Assembly: GCA_910574455.1 (NCBI GenBank)
Contig: CAJSYZ010000004.1
Location: forward strand, 1,984,001-2,048,000
Source of the DNA: Trichaptum fuscoviolaceum
Taxonomy: Eukaryota; Basidiomycota; Agaricomycetes; Hymenochaetales; Trichaptaceae
Reading direction: 5' to 3'
Length of the DNA stretch: 64,000 bases
Shown here: positions 48,850 to 61,016 of the stretch, in pieces
Layout: the number at the start of each line of letters is the position of its first letter
How positions within the stretch are numbered: the first letter of the stretch is position 1
Program-made: the position numbers and the translations under genes
The notes under the pieces: generated by a model
Seen by the model: only the letters and a program-made list of their open reading frames with translations
Told to the model about the DNA's origin: nothing
Databases searched by the model: none

Positions 48850-50504
48850 TCGCATGATAGTACATGTCTGATTGTTTCCGCGGCCAAATAGTTAACAATC
48901 AGACATGTTCATGATCGTGTAGGGTGGAAACAAGCAGAATTTCGTTCAACCGTTTTTTTGACCTATTTACATGAAACTAATGCCGATTAAGATAAGAAAT
49001 GCCTATTTCAAAGTCGACCCAGATTTCATTTTGATCAACCCTAGTATTGACCCTGATCTGGACATCCTATCTCAGAACCTTGAATGCTTGAATATCTAAA
49101 ATACTACTCGGTTACTAGAAGTAGTATATATACATGTACAGTAAGCTCCATTACAGTCGAGTCAGCAAAAGCCATGGTAGTTGTTCCTTCACCTCACTCC
49201 ACATTACCAGCATTAATGCCGGAGTTCTTCTTAAATCCCGCTCGGGCCACGGAATCCTTGAGCCTTGGGTTGTGAGAGTGGTGCATGCGCATATTCATTT
49301 CACCTTTGCTTCCTTTGATAAAATGTGAACGAAGTGACTAATAGAGAAAGCTATGCGTTCATTGATACCAATGTCAAGCTCAAGGGGCACAGTACATGGA
49401 TAGATCCTTGAGATGATTGACGCTCATGAAATTGAAGTCGGGGATGAACGTGAACACCGGCGGTGTTGGCCATCACGCATCAAAGAAGCAAACACTTAAA
49501 CGAAGCAAAGAAGTCTTATTGTATTAGAGAAGTACCTAAATAGCGCCTTCGTGGAAGTAGTCCCTACAAATCCACTGCCTGATAGGGGTAACATGACAAT
49601 AAAAAGCGAGAGGGTGTTGTATTCGGTCATGTTTAATTAATCTGGAGACATTGCAAAGGTTGCTTTCATCAGGCTGTGTCTGTATGAGTCATGTGAGGGG
49701 ATCGGTGTTGGTTTACAATCACCTCTGGGATAATCGCTGGGGGAGAAATCTGAAAGCATAACTGGAAAAGGTCCGAGTCACAGTAGTCGTTTGTTCAGCA
49801 TGCTTAGCTCTCATGATCACTCGAGTGCGTGATGTTTGGAGTGAGTACTCGTAGTTGTCAGCCTGACTTCGATATATGATGCAGCTGACTCGAGTGCAGG
49901 CGAGGATGCGGCAGCAATTGAGGGTTCGACTATACTAGTCCATTTTGGGCAAGTATAAACTTAAATTTGGCACTAGCCTGAGGCTGGGCCGCTGGGGCAG
50001 TGAACGGATGCGAGTTTAATACTGCCAGTGAACCCGACTCCGGTAACTTGGCTCAGGCTCAGGCTGCAGCCGAACGGGACCGCGGATCTACTAATATGCC
50101 TTATGAAGTAACCACCTCATGCGGCATGGATAAGTTAGGAGTGGCTCATCATTGCCGCAGTTTGAGCGTTCAATTCGACCAATACGATCCTCTAACTTGA
50201 AGCACTGGAAGAAAAAGGGCGCGCGCTGCATTCGCGACTGAACGTGTGATTTTCTATTGATATCTTCAGTGTAGTGATGATCCTGCTTGTCCACTTGCAT
50301 GGAGCGGTTTTCAACGACAACAAAAGGTGCATTTGTCGATCCAATCATACAAGCAAGTTAACTACCATACATCCGACCCGGAAACCCAGTAATCAAGGGT
50401 TGACTACAGTATACTGTCCGGTCCTCGCTTCATGTAAGAGTGCTTATCTCTCTACGATTTAATGAGGTGTTCTGGTAAAGCTGCATAGTATGTTTTGTGA
50501 GTAC
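48850..50504. other. Intergenic, no gene seen
   Basis: Only short frames. A self-complementary ATGATCGCATGATAGTACATGTC-type stretch and its near-repeat (ACATGTTCATGATCGTGTAG) at about 48846-48921 form an imperfect inverted repeat just after the oxidoreductase stop and might act in 3'-end formation. Confidence 0.3.
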
Positions 50505-52275
50505 CTACTTCGTGAACAATGTCAAAGAGCGTACCGTTGAATCGCCGTCCGTTGACAAAGTATAGGCTGTAGGGTCTGTAGAGGTACTTGCATAGTTATT
50601 CGCAGAGCCAACTTTTCGAATTTTGAACTCGATAGCCCCGTCAACGTGCTCTGTCGTGCTAACATTTCTAGTCCAGTTACCGGGTCGCCGTGAGTTCAGC
50701 TCGCGTAAGGTAAGCAATAGACGAGTTGCGACGATAGAGAAAGCACTGCTTGTCAGACTAGCAGGGAATTCTCCCATAGCCTATATATCGAGTATCAGTA
50801 TGAATATCAGTGACTAGCTGGTTGACCTCACAGGAAGCGTCAGGTCGATTATTATGTTAATAACGTCAATCCTGGTTTACTATTAGTTATGAAGTAGAAT
50901 AGCAATATGAAGCCATACATTAACATGCTATTCATTATCGTCAGCAAATATGCCTTAGCTTTGTACGGTGAACTCACAAAACAAAGTACCAAATAGCATC
51001 TCGAAGAATGACTGAGATCAGACCGCCAGTGGAAGGCTTCAAGACATCGGCCCCAAAGGCTCGAATGTTCAAGAAGAGCTGGTAGGCAGCTAATCCGAAA
51101 AGAATAACCTCAAGGGTCATAATTGGAATCCTGGAGTAACGAACAGGTGAGGACCAATAGAGTAAGAACCCTTTACAAGGCACCCACCAATATGCCCATA
51201 TAATTCCGAGCTTAAGGGGATGCTGAGTTGGATCCGCGGAGCAGAAATGTATACCAGGAATTGGTTCAGGAATCGCTTTTAGGATGCTATTAGTATTTCA
51301 TTCGTTTTCAGTAGGAGCCAGTTGAGAATCTCTTACAATGAGTCTTTCCGACAGAGAAAGATACAATGAAGGCCATTGCGGTGAAAGAACAGAACAAACA
51401 GAAGGCCATGAAAGCGAGGACTTTCTTGTTTCGATATATGGCATGCAACCGATATATCAATACGAGTTGCGTTAAGATTACTTGGACAGAGGCTTTTGAT
51501 ATTGTACAGTGACCGGAGAAGTTAGAAGTCTACAAATTCACAAGAACTGGGAGCTCACCAATCCAAAGTTCGTAATAGATCCAAACTGTGCCTGCATAGA
51601 GCGATGAATCAGGAAAGTGCTTTTCTTTTCATACGGAAGCACATACAACTAGTTAAAGAATGTGTTAGAGATCCTTAGAAGTCGGACTCGAAAATATTTT
51701 GGTACTTACAGCTGCCATGTTCGCGGTCAAACATCGTCAGTCCAACCTTTAAAAGATCAAATATACAAACTCACATCGGCAGGCTTGTCAGGGGGGTTGA
51801 GTATACCTTTCACGGTTTGAGAAAAGTGGATGCGTGTTCAGCTTTTGCTGGTCAGACAATTAGACAATAAAACGAACCATATATAACGAAAACCTGCATG
51901 CAAAGTGGAAGATAGCGATTCTGGTATACAAGTCAGAGTCTTGGACGTGGCTCATGAGTCCTAAAAATCTCACCACAAGGTAGAGGGCAGTGGGGAATGA
52001 CCACCTTCTGAGCCAAATCAACTCCACCTGATAATGGGAATGTCAACGGGTTCAACTAGTATACCAGTGAACGGTTGTATTGCATAGAGGACGTACTTCG
52101 CGGGGAAATGTCAGTACTATATTTTAATCATGTCAGTAGCTGGCGTCAGACATTCTGGAGACTATGCCCACTCACGGATATCATAGGATATGAGAGATAT
52201 TCCAGCAACATTTCCCAGTCGTATGGTCTGAATATCGTGCAGAAGAGCATGTACTTGTGCAGGAATCGATGCCAT
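50505..52275 (-). CDS. DUF6533-domain multi-helix membrane protein, second copy
   Basis: ATG at 52275 (MASIPAQVHALLHDIQ) leads into the DUF6533 signature assembled from four exons: GNVAGISLISYDILLTFPRE, VELIWLRRWSFPTALYLV and RIAIFHFACR. Further hydrophobic exons follow. The exon at 50985-51140 (IMTLEVILFGLAAYQLFLNI) and LISVILRDAIWYFVL carry the usual late helices. The last exon has SAFSIVATRLLLTLRELNSR and a hydrophilic Ser/Thr-rich tail. Function is unknown. It sits between the AMID-like and FAD-monooxygenase genes, so a membrane role in the surrounding pathway is possible but unproven. Central exon joins (51200-51900) are approximate. Confidence 0.65.
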
Positions 52276-53626
52276 ACCAGTAGTCCTCACAAGATGTGTA
52301 TGAGGTCGCAATCCAGCTCGTATTTCATCTTGCGTGTAATTGATGGATTTGATCAGGTATCATCTGGTTCCATCTTAGAAGCGTGACAGTCAAGTTCTCG
52401 AATTAGAAAAGTGCCTGAAGCTGTCTATCACTGCATCAATTTTGCCTTACTCCCTCCACAGTGAACGGCCCGCTACAGTAGTAGTACGTAAACGCAGGCG
52501 ATATTGCTGCCTTTGTGAATGTTTCCCAAGAGATTTCATCAAAAGCTCCATAAGTCATAAAGAACGGTGTTTGAGAAGCTTGGTTCGTGTCGACTCCGTG
52601 TCCTTATTCGGAGTTATAGCGTACTGCTCACGCTCTTGAGGCCAGTGATGGAAAATGTGGTCAATTAAACCTGAGGCCGCAAGTTTTCGAAGTCTTCGGT
52701 GCTGGGGAGGATCATGTTGTACATAGTCGTCTTCAAGTTCAAGTTGCAAGTACATGATGCCCTGAGCCGCCGTGCGAAAACAAGTTTTTCTTGTAAGTAT
52801 TCATTAGTACATATTATGTATGTACCTGAAATATACTTTGAGTTATTGCTTAAGTTACAGTAAAAAGTAGTAAACTTAGTACTAGTAGTACTCAAGCTCC
52901 CACGGTTCCAATTGACTAAGAATTGTATCCTCAGGCTGAAACATGATGATGATCATCGTGTGGCCACTGGTTCCTCATTAACCTAAGTCTACTTCTCGCA
53001 CCCGTCTCACACTTCTCTGTTCTCTACGATGTATGATAGCACTAGTGAACGGAGAGATCCGCTTTGAACGTCCTCAAGAAGTGGACGCCACCCATGCACC
53101 GACTTTTCAACCCAGAAAAAGGGATGTAACATTGTCTCCTACGAAGACAGAAATTCGATGCCACGGTCGTACATGTGGTGCTCCTACTCCTATATTTTTT
53201 CGAATCACGGAGGCGCAGTATGGGTAAAGCGGCTCGAGCTTATAATGCGGACGTCGTTGCTTCCATCACAGAACATCAGAGCCTTTCGCGCCCATGCTCC
53301 CTCGAATAGTAGCGGTAATGTATATGTACGTCAAGTATACACCGGGACCACTCCTGAATATAATGGATGGTACACCGCGGATCATGAGAAAAGTTACTAT
53401 TCGGCTTACGGCGTCGAATGCACTAAGTCTCACTTCATTGTTCATCAATCTTTTTCCACTGCTTTCGGTGGTGTTATGTATCACCATCATTCGATCAGAT
53501 CTGGTCGACTCGGATTGCATATTTTCAGAGTCAAGGATCCAAATTGCTTGTAAGTAAGCCCCCACTCCCTCTTAACTGATTATCATTGAATTATATACTT
53601 CACTAGATTTGACGTACGCGAGTAAG
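52276..53626. other. Intergenic between divergent genes
   Basis: Likely promoters of the DUF6533 gene (-) and the FAD monooxygenase (+). A plus-strand hydrophobic frame at about 53366-53557 (SLTSLFINLFPLLSVVLCIT) could be a small membrane peptide, but it has no family match. A minus-strand frame at 52555-52740 (HRRLRKLAASGLIDHIFHHW) is likewise unassigned. Confidence 0.3.
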
Positions 53627-55254
53627 ATGCAGAACCCAAGCGAATCAGTCAACTTTGGACTCAAGTTCGTGATAATTGGTGGCGGTATCGGAGGATTGAG
53701 TGCGTCTCTGAGCTTAGCAAGAGCGGGACATTCTGTCACCGTCCTCGAAGCTATGGATGGACTTTCAGATACGGGTGCGGGCATCCAACTTTTTCCTAAT
53801 GCAACTCGCGTCCTCCGACGCCTTGGGTTGGAAGAATTCTTGAAAGAGCACGGAGTGCAGCCACAGGCTGTCAACTTTCGAAGATGTAAGAGAATCTGAG
53901 AAAAATATCAAAAATGCTCACTTCCGCTTTATAGATGACACTGGAGAAGTGATTGGTAGCCATGACGCCTCGAATATCGAAGAAGAGTGCGGCGCAGCGA
54001 TATACAATGTTCATGTAAGTCGCAATTTGTGCAGAACAGATGAGCCAAACAATGACTCCTTATGTAGAGGTGTCAGCTTGTGCGTAGGCTGTACGATGCT
54101 GCCCTCGAAACTGGTTCCGTAAACGTTCGATTCAATTGCCGGGTTGCGTCTGTGGAATGTTCTGAAGGCACACAACCATCGGTATCTTTATTTAACGGTG
54201 AAGTTATCCAAGGCGATGTGATTATCGGCGCCGATGGAATACACTCAATCTCCCGACAATTTGTTGCGGGCGTGCACGACCAGCCGCAGGACACGGGTGA
54301 CGCTGCTTATCGGTTAGTTTTGGGATAAGTAACCTCTTCACTTAGGCTGACTTTAATTTAGAGCTGTCATCCCTGCAGAGCTCATGCTAGCAGATCCTGA
54401 GCTTGAGTCGTTCATTTCTAAACCAGCTGTCACTTGCTGGCTAGGGCCCGGAAGACATATTGTTGGTTATTGCATTGTAAGCAGGTCCGCTCTCTTTCAA
54501 CCAGGACATCCTTTCCTGATTGTTTCTCAGAGCGGAAAAGAGTTATACAATATCGTTCTTGCATTCTCTGAGGAGGATTCTGTTGAGTCCTGGACACTCG
54601 AGGGTAGTGCACTGAAGATGAGAACAGAATTTTCAAGTTGGGAACCAAGGTGCGTCATTCTCTATTCTACACAATCACATCTAATCAACAATTGTAGGGT
54701 TCAAAAGATTTTGAAGCTTGTGCAAGCAACTTACAAATGGAAGCTTATGGATAGACCGCCATTGGAGACGTGGATCCATCCTTCTGGTCGTCTTCTTTTG
54801 GTAGGAGATGCATGCCATCCGATGTTGGTGAGTTGCAAGGGGCTTCCAGTTCGACGTCATTTAATCTTATGTATATCGATTAGCCCTATCGGGCACAAGG
54901 TGCGGCAATGGCTGTAAGTTATCTTCAGATACTCAGATCAGATGACGGGACCTAACCACTATTTTTTTCTAGATCGAAGATGCGGACGTCTTAGGAGAGC
55001 TTTTCTCGCGTTGCGAATCGATAGAAAGCGTGAAGGAGTTTGCTTTCGCTTTTCAACAAATCAGATCCTCTCGGTGCACTGAAGCTCAGAAGTCATCGAG
55101 GATGAACCAGATCGTCTTCCATCTTCCGGAGGGTCCTGCACAACGAGCTCGAGATGATCGCTTGAAACAAACGGTCGCAACGGAGCATGATAGGAAGACG
55201 TTGCTTACTTACGATGTACTAGATGATGTACAGAAATGGAGGGAGAGGGTTTAG
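53627..55254 (+). CDS. FAD-dependent aromatic monooxygenase (salicylate-hydroxylase type)
   Basis: Group A flavoprotein monooxygenase that hydroxylates, or hydroxylates with decarboxylation, phenolic substrates. I start at ATG 53627 (MQNPSESVNFGLKF). The FAD Rossmann motif is VIIGGGIGGLSASLSLARAG, followed by GAGIQLFPNATRVLRRLGLE. The DG motif is GDVIIGADGIHSISRQFV. LESFISKPAVTCWLGPGRHI gives the beta-sheet substrate region. The GD motif is HPSGRLLLVGDACHPML, followed by the short exon PYRAQGAAMA and IEDADVLGELFSRC. The C-terminal helices end near WRERV. All three flavin motifs are intact and about seven introns splice in frame. Basidiomycete relatives include enzymes that convert prenylated 4-hydroxybenzoates to hydroquinones, which fits the nearby prenyltransferase. 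Confidence 0.87.
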
Positions 55255-55962
55255 TTAGAGATTGTGTGTTCGTACAGATGTCACGGCCCCTTCCATCTAC
55301 AACTTGAACAAGTAATATGCAAATATAAGTTGTAGAGTATCCGACGAAATTTGGACATGAAGTTTACCTGATTCATGCCTCTCGACCCGACCGTGCATCT
55401 GCTTGTTGACACTGGCAGAATTAAGGGTGCGGGAAAACAATTTTGCTCAAGCCTGAGGTCCTCGCTCATCATTACGAAGCAAGTTGCTGACTTCTCACAC
55501 TGCATGTTTGTGGTCTGTCAACCCTACGCCTCTTTTTCATACTGTAACTGAGATGAGATGCCTCGGAGAATATGCATATAATGCCGCGCATCGGCAAACT
55601 AGTTTCCATTCAGTTGTCAACTTCTTGAACTTGAATAAGAAGTTTCGGAATTCCCCGGATACCTACTATTTTGGACTTCGCAATACATGTCTGTCTGTTT
55701 TCCGCAACCACAAGTGTTCTTCCATCTCAAAATAATCAAACATCAAAGAACCAGCAAAGCAATGGGAATCCGAGGATACCAATTAGGCTACTTCTTGATG
55801 TCTGCTATCGCTCATCAATCATTGTCAATGCATATGTCGCCCCCGTGACTCATAATCAGCAGGACACGACAACGTCAGGCGGCTATAGGTACAACGGTTC
55901 TCTCTTGCAGCCACCTACACTAGTATACATGTTGCACCTAGCCTACCGTCACGTCCTGCGAC
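55255..55962. other. Intergenic, no gene seen
   Basis: No supported exon; promoter region of the DUF4243 gene. Confidence 0.4.
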
Positions 55963-57700
55963 ATGTCAACTCTGTCCTATACAATTCAGAACAAAGGACT
56001 CATCGACTATCCAGGATCCTCGTACAAAGCGAAGAAGCTTGCAGAGGAACTTTTGCTCAAGGACGCTGAGACCCATCATTGTTTCTTCAAGGCGCCGAGT
56101 CTCCACAATCACTTGAGTCACCAGTGAGTCTTACTGCCAATTTGTGTTGCTGCTTTCACTTATCCGCCTCGCAGCATTCTGGCTGCGTATGATCTTGGCG
56201 CAGCTCCCGGATTACTGCAGAAAGTATACGACGATGAGGCGAAGGTCCAGCGACCAATTCTTCTCGATGATAAAGACGAAGAAATTGTTATATCTCAGGA
56301 TAACTGGAAGCAACACGTGGGAAATATCAAGTTAGAGTCTCCAAGATGTCTAGGTGTTGCTGCTGACGTGTGTATAGTGCATATGCAGGCTTTTATCACT
56401 TCTTCACGGATCGTCTCAAGTCCTCGACTGTGCTTGACGTCCTTGAGGAGTATGTGTTCTGCCCCGAAGCAAACACTGGGGGATCCCACATGCTTGTCAG
56501 GCTTATTAGTGGCGCGTGAGTACTATGTTTATATCTTGTTACCGTAGACCATTCATGGGTTTGCACGCAGATTGCATCCCTTCATTCAAGTCGGGGTAAG
56601 TTGTTCGACTTTCAATATATAATGATTAACTTATTGTACGAATTTAGTATGGACTAGAATTTGGAGATCAAACACTTGTGGCAACAGGTAACGTTTTAAG
56701 TCAATTGAGTTTGAACTTGCACTCATGGTATGCGTTGGAAGGCCTCGCTCAGACAGCAGTGCATCCGCCGTTGCCACCCTTTCTCTTCAGCTTCGAAAAT
56801 CCCCGTGACCCTGGTCCCAATGAAGTGAATGGAAATGACGGTTCACGACAACCCTCGCGCGGACCTTCAGTATTGGAGATCCTTCGACAAGTCTACGAGT
56901 CACCCATTTTGAAACCAGTCATGCCGTATGACCCTAATGCTCTGATTTACGCCCGTCTCAAAGCTGCGATGAGCGAAGGTCGGCCCCAAGAGATACGCCG
57001 TATATGCTCTCAGCTTTACATTGATGAAGAGAAGGGTGACGAGGAGCTTGATGCTAAAGTCGAGGAGTGCATCTGGGCGGCCACTCTGCTCATGTTTGCC
57101 ACCGGTAGAGAAGGTCGCAAGCCTCGGCTCGACTTCTTCCTCATGCATCTTCTCACCTCGTCCTTATTCTTCCGCCCATTCTTCAAGGTGCTGAAGATTA
57201 CGACGCACAAGGCGAATTTGATTCGAGCATTTGTCCCTGGCATTGCTCTGGTCGTTCTGATCCGTGGACGCCCAATTATCAAGCCTGAATTGCTAATGTC
57301 GTACACCGACACGCCTCGTCCGCCGTCCTCTTCCTTTTCACCTGATCAAACTTGTCTCGGAAACCCTCTGAATGATGAGGATTACAGTCCGTGGCCAGCA
57401 CTAGTCATGTCATCCCTTCATGCTCCAGACTCTCACTTGCTGAAGTCTATGCGCGCACTTATCTTTGCCGCTCGCGAGTACGGGGACACACCACCTGGCG
57501 GAGCGATTGGGGCCTTTACTGTCGGAGGAAACGCAGAGACGCACCCCGGGACGTCTAAACATGATGGGACAATCTTCATTAGGGCGGCAGGAATTCTGAT
57601 GGATTATATGGGTTGGGTCATGTATGGTCAAACCGCTCGCCCGGACTGGGACCGGAGTGCACTTGGCTGGGATGAAGCTTGGGACAAGGAAGATGGCTAG
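55963..57700 (+). CDS. Questin-oxidase-like protein (DUF4243 / AflY-type)
   Basis: Family linked to oxidative ring cleavage or Baeyer-Villiger-like steps in fungal polyketide pathways (questin oxidase, AflY/HypC-type neighbours); cofactor not obvious from sequence. Start ATG 55963 (MSTLSYTIQNKGLIDYPGSS). Helical blocks follow: HHILAAYDLGAAPGLLQKVY, YDDEAKVQRPILLDDKDEEI and NAYAGFYHFFTDRL. After three short introns comes HPFIQVGYGLEFGDQTLVAT, then GLAQTAVHPP. The long last exon holds ECIWAATLLMFATGREGRKP, RLDFFLMHLLTSSLFFRPFF and the C-terminal LIFAAREYGDTPPGGAIGAF, which are conserved positions of the family. About 480 residues, no stop. The clustered position supports a tailoring role. Confidence 0.83.
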
Positions 57701-58793
57701 AAGCGAGGACATTGAACCAATATCTCGTAAATGTGATTTAGAATAGCACGGCTAAGTCGTGCATCTCAGTGATGTGCATAATAGTCAATAGGGTTTGTTA
57801 CCTGTTGGTAGATGTTGTGCCAATTGTTCTGTCTGCGCGCTATCGCATTGGCTGCCTTACAAAGACTCAATTGTCCGTGTCCACCTCACGCTCGGGACGC
57901 GCAAGATTGGATTAGTAAATACGATGCACTAGTTATCTGCTCAAAATACAGAGTATTTTCAAGAGACAAAACGTCTGTGTGAATTTAATACTAAAACTAG
58001 TAAGTAATAGAAACATCTCAGCCGTGACTGCTGCTGTCACGCACTGCCAGTGCCAGGAATGACGGTCTCACCGTGACGCCGGTGCAAAGTCTGCTTCGAT
58101 TCCGAGTCTGCCAATGCCGTTGTTGATGAGATATATCTCGTCACGTTCGGCGGAACATGCAATTACTGAACTCAGGGAGTTTACGACATACGCCGAACCG
58201 AAGACATACGAATCAAATAATGAGAATATGAACAACGCCAATGACGGCGTCTGTTTCGGATCTACGGACTACTCGAACCAGCTTTTCCCCTATCTATCTC
58301 TCGTTGCGTGATTCTTTGTTCTACAGGTAACAGGTGAGCATGTGCAGCCATTGATGCATAAGAAGCCACGGGGTGGGTAACTTTCAGAATTAGGCAGATT
58401 CATGTCGTTCCGAACCAATTTGGTCAGTAACTCAGAGCAGCCACCGCAACTCGGAGTTCCTTTCAAGTTGATCATCAGTCGCGAAGTTCATTCCGTGGGT
58501 ACCTGACCTTGTTTTGGCCAACATGGGGCACTGGTTCCCTTCTGCCAACTTCGCCCGTCCCGGCCTCTCGGGCTCTGTTTGGTCACAAAATGCTGTGCTA
58601 TAAGCTGATGTTCTGCACTGTTCATCATATTCAAGTTACCTGAGCTGGTCGGATTTTGAAACGATTAAAAAACCAATGTACCGGAACAGAACACATACAA
58701 AGCGGTAGCGTGATTCTCATACTTCAGCTTCGGATGACCTAGGTGCCTCATTAACTCAACCAACCTTCAAGTACCTAGGAATATCTAGGACGG
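57701..58793. other. Intergenic, no gene seen
   Basis: Contains CTGTCACGCACTGCCAGTGCC-like repeat words near 58035 shared with 18.7 and 61.4 kb, and the promoter of the P450 gene. No exon is supported. Confidence 0.35.
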
Positions 58794-61016
58794 ATGGAAG
58801 CCATCATTTTCAGAAATTCTGCCTTGGCTGGACTTGTCGTACCGCTAGTCGCGTTTGCTGTCGTCCAACATCTACGGCGTCGATGGAAATTGAAGCCTCC
58901 GGGCCCGATCGGATTGCCACTCCTTGGAAATATTTTCCAGATGCCCGTCTCCCAGCACTGGCTCGTCTTTTCGAAATGGGCTAAATTATATGGTAAGAGA
59001 CTCTACTTATCCTAACTGACAATACCTCGTTAAATCGCGCGGGCTGTAGGAGACGTAATTTATGTGACAGTAGTGGGACAGCCTATACTGGTATTGGGAT
59101 CTGGAAGAGCTGCTCTCGACCTTTTCGACAAGCGGAGCGCTATCTATTCTGATCGACCGCATCTTGTAATGGCTGGAGAGCTGTGAGTGGCACGAGTGGT
59201 CTCTGTGAAAGAGGTGCTAAAGGCCGCCAAAGCTGTGGAATGGAAAAGATAGCGCCATTAACTCGATATGGTCGGCCACTTCAAGAGCAGAGAAGGATGA
59301 TGCAGCGAGTTCTGAATCAACGTGTCGTACGAAGTTATGAGTATATACAGAGGCGAGAGATTAACAATCTTATCTACAATATTCAACAATCACCCGAGGC
59401 CTTCATAACTCATATTAAACGGTAAGCTGTTTTCTCATACCCTGTTATTGCAAATTTACATTCTGCCTTCTAGGTTTGCTGGACGAACAATTCTCGAGAT
59501 CATCTACGGCAAAAGTATACTACGGGCTGATGATAATTTGGTTGACCTAGCTGAGCAAGCTATGATTGTCAGCACACGGGCTGGTACAACAACCTGGGCA
59601 GTTGATTTCCTACCATTTCGTGAGTTCAAGTCGTAATCTTAAGAATTTCTTTGTCAAACAGATGGTTTATCATTTAGTTAAATACATACCCGCATGGGCT
59701 CCAGGAATGTCGTTCAAGAGGTTGGCCGCAGATTGGCGTAAGAAGATGGAGGATTCCGTTCATATCCCCTTCCAGGTATCCAAGAAATGTTTTGTTCGTA
59801 TTATTTACTGTATTTTCCAGCCCTTCCTCACTAACGAAATCTACATAGGTATCCGGGACTGACGAGAGCTCGATGATCTCAATTTTGCTCAAGCCGGAAG
59901 ATGATGAGGTTGTAGATGAGAAGAGTGAAGAGCTGATCGAATGGACAGCCAACTCACTCTATGTCGGTAAGTCTAGCTTGTACTATTTTTATTATCTCTC
60001 GGACTAATCTCGATCAACTAGCTGGAGCGGACACTGTAAGTACTGCTGTGAGTTGTCCGTTTTCACTGAGACTGATATCTTCGACGAGCCCCTAGACAGC
60101 CGCCACTATCACTACATTCGTGCTGGCGATGACTCTCAATCCACACATACAGGCCAAGGCGCAAGCCGAATTGGATCTCGTCATTGGAAGCAAGCGTTTT
60201 CCAACGCTGGCCGATAGAGGAAGTCTACCGTACGTAGGTTATGTTGTTGACGAATGCTACAGATGGGGTGTTCCTGTACCTTTAAGTAAGCTTAGTATCG
60301 AACAAAAATCCTGATCATCTTACGAACAATCTTAGCTCCTTTACGCCTTTTGATGCAAAATGATGAATACAGAGGGTGGAGGATCCCTAAAGGCACTTTG
60401 GTGAGGTCAATGTATGCATTTGTTACTCTCAATGATGACTGATGGTTTCTCAAGTGTGTCTCCGATATATGGTAATTTCTAAAGTTATAGAAAAATCCGC
60501 ACTTCATTGATTGTGATTACATGCAGGTCTATGCTTCGCGATGAGACCATCTACAAAAATGCCAATGAGTTCTGTCCGGACCGCTTTGGTGAGGTCGCTA
60601 GTGAGGATGAACAGAAACTTAGAGACCCGCGTACATATATTTTTGGATTTGGGCGTCGGTAAGACTCATTTTCTGAGGATCCCAAGTGTATATCTCACCA
60701 TAGTATCTATAGTCGCTGTCCAGGGCTCCACCTGGCTGACTCGTCAGTTTGGCTAACAATTGCTTCAATCCTTGCCACGTTCACCATAGAGCGCCACACG
60801 AACGACGACGGAGTTACGGTGACGCCAGATGTGAAATTCTCCACCGCCCAAGTGATCAGGTAGGGACGCAACATTGATATCAACTCATCCCAATGTTCAA
60901 GTTGTTTGGTGAATAGACATCCAGAACAGTTTCAGTGTCATTTCAAGCTCAAAAATGATGCCTTGCTATCTGCTGTTGGAATTGGAAGTTTCGATGATTT
61001 TGCAGCGCAAGCCTGA
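58794..61016 (+). CDS. Cytochrome P450 monooxygenase
   Basis: Microsomal class II P450 of the type annotated O-methylsterigmatocystin-oxidoreductase-like in basidiomycetes. ATG 58794 gives a membrane anchor (ALAGLVVPLVAFAVVQ) and the proline-rich hinge KPPGPIGLPLLGN. The C-helix region reads LQEQRRMMQRVLN. The I-helix is AGADTTAATITTFVLAM (split by introns). The K-helix ExxR is ECYR in YVVDECYRWGVPVPL. The PERF region is EFCPDRFGE. The heme-binding loop FGFGRRRCPGLHLA holds the thiolate Cys. A 17-nt micro-exon at 60455-60471 is needed to join GTL to DIWSMLRDE. All signature residues are present. About 14 exons, no stop in the spliced reading. Substrate unknown; likely tailoring enzyme of the neighbouring pathway. 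Confidence 0.87.
60455..60471 (+). other. 17-nt micro-exon of the P450 gene
   Basis: TGTGTCTCCGATATATG is preceded by an AG acceptor and followed by GTAATT. Including it makes the frame run KGTL-CVSDIW-SMLRDE, matching the usual G-T-x-V-x-x-N/D-I-W-x-M-L-R-D pattern. Leaving it out loses the conserved Ile-Trp and the frame. Confidence 0.7.

Noticed and set aside
50505..52275. Calling this gene a Pyr4-type terpene cyclase
   Set aside because: The exon-assembled signature (YDILLTFPREVELIW and the late RLLLTLRE block) is that of DUF6533 proteins, not Pyr4-type cyclases.
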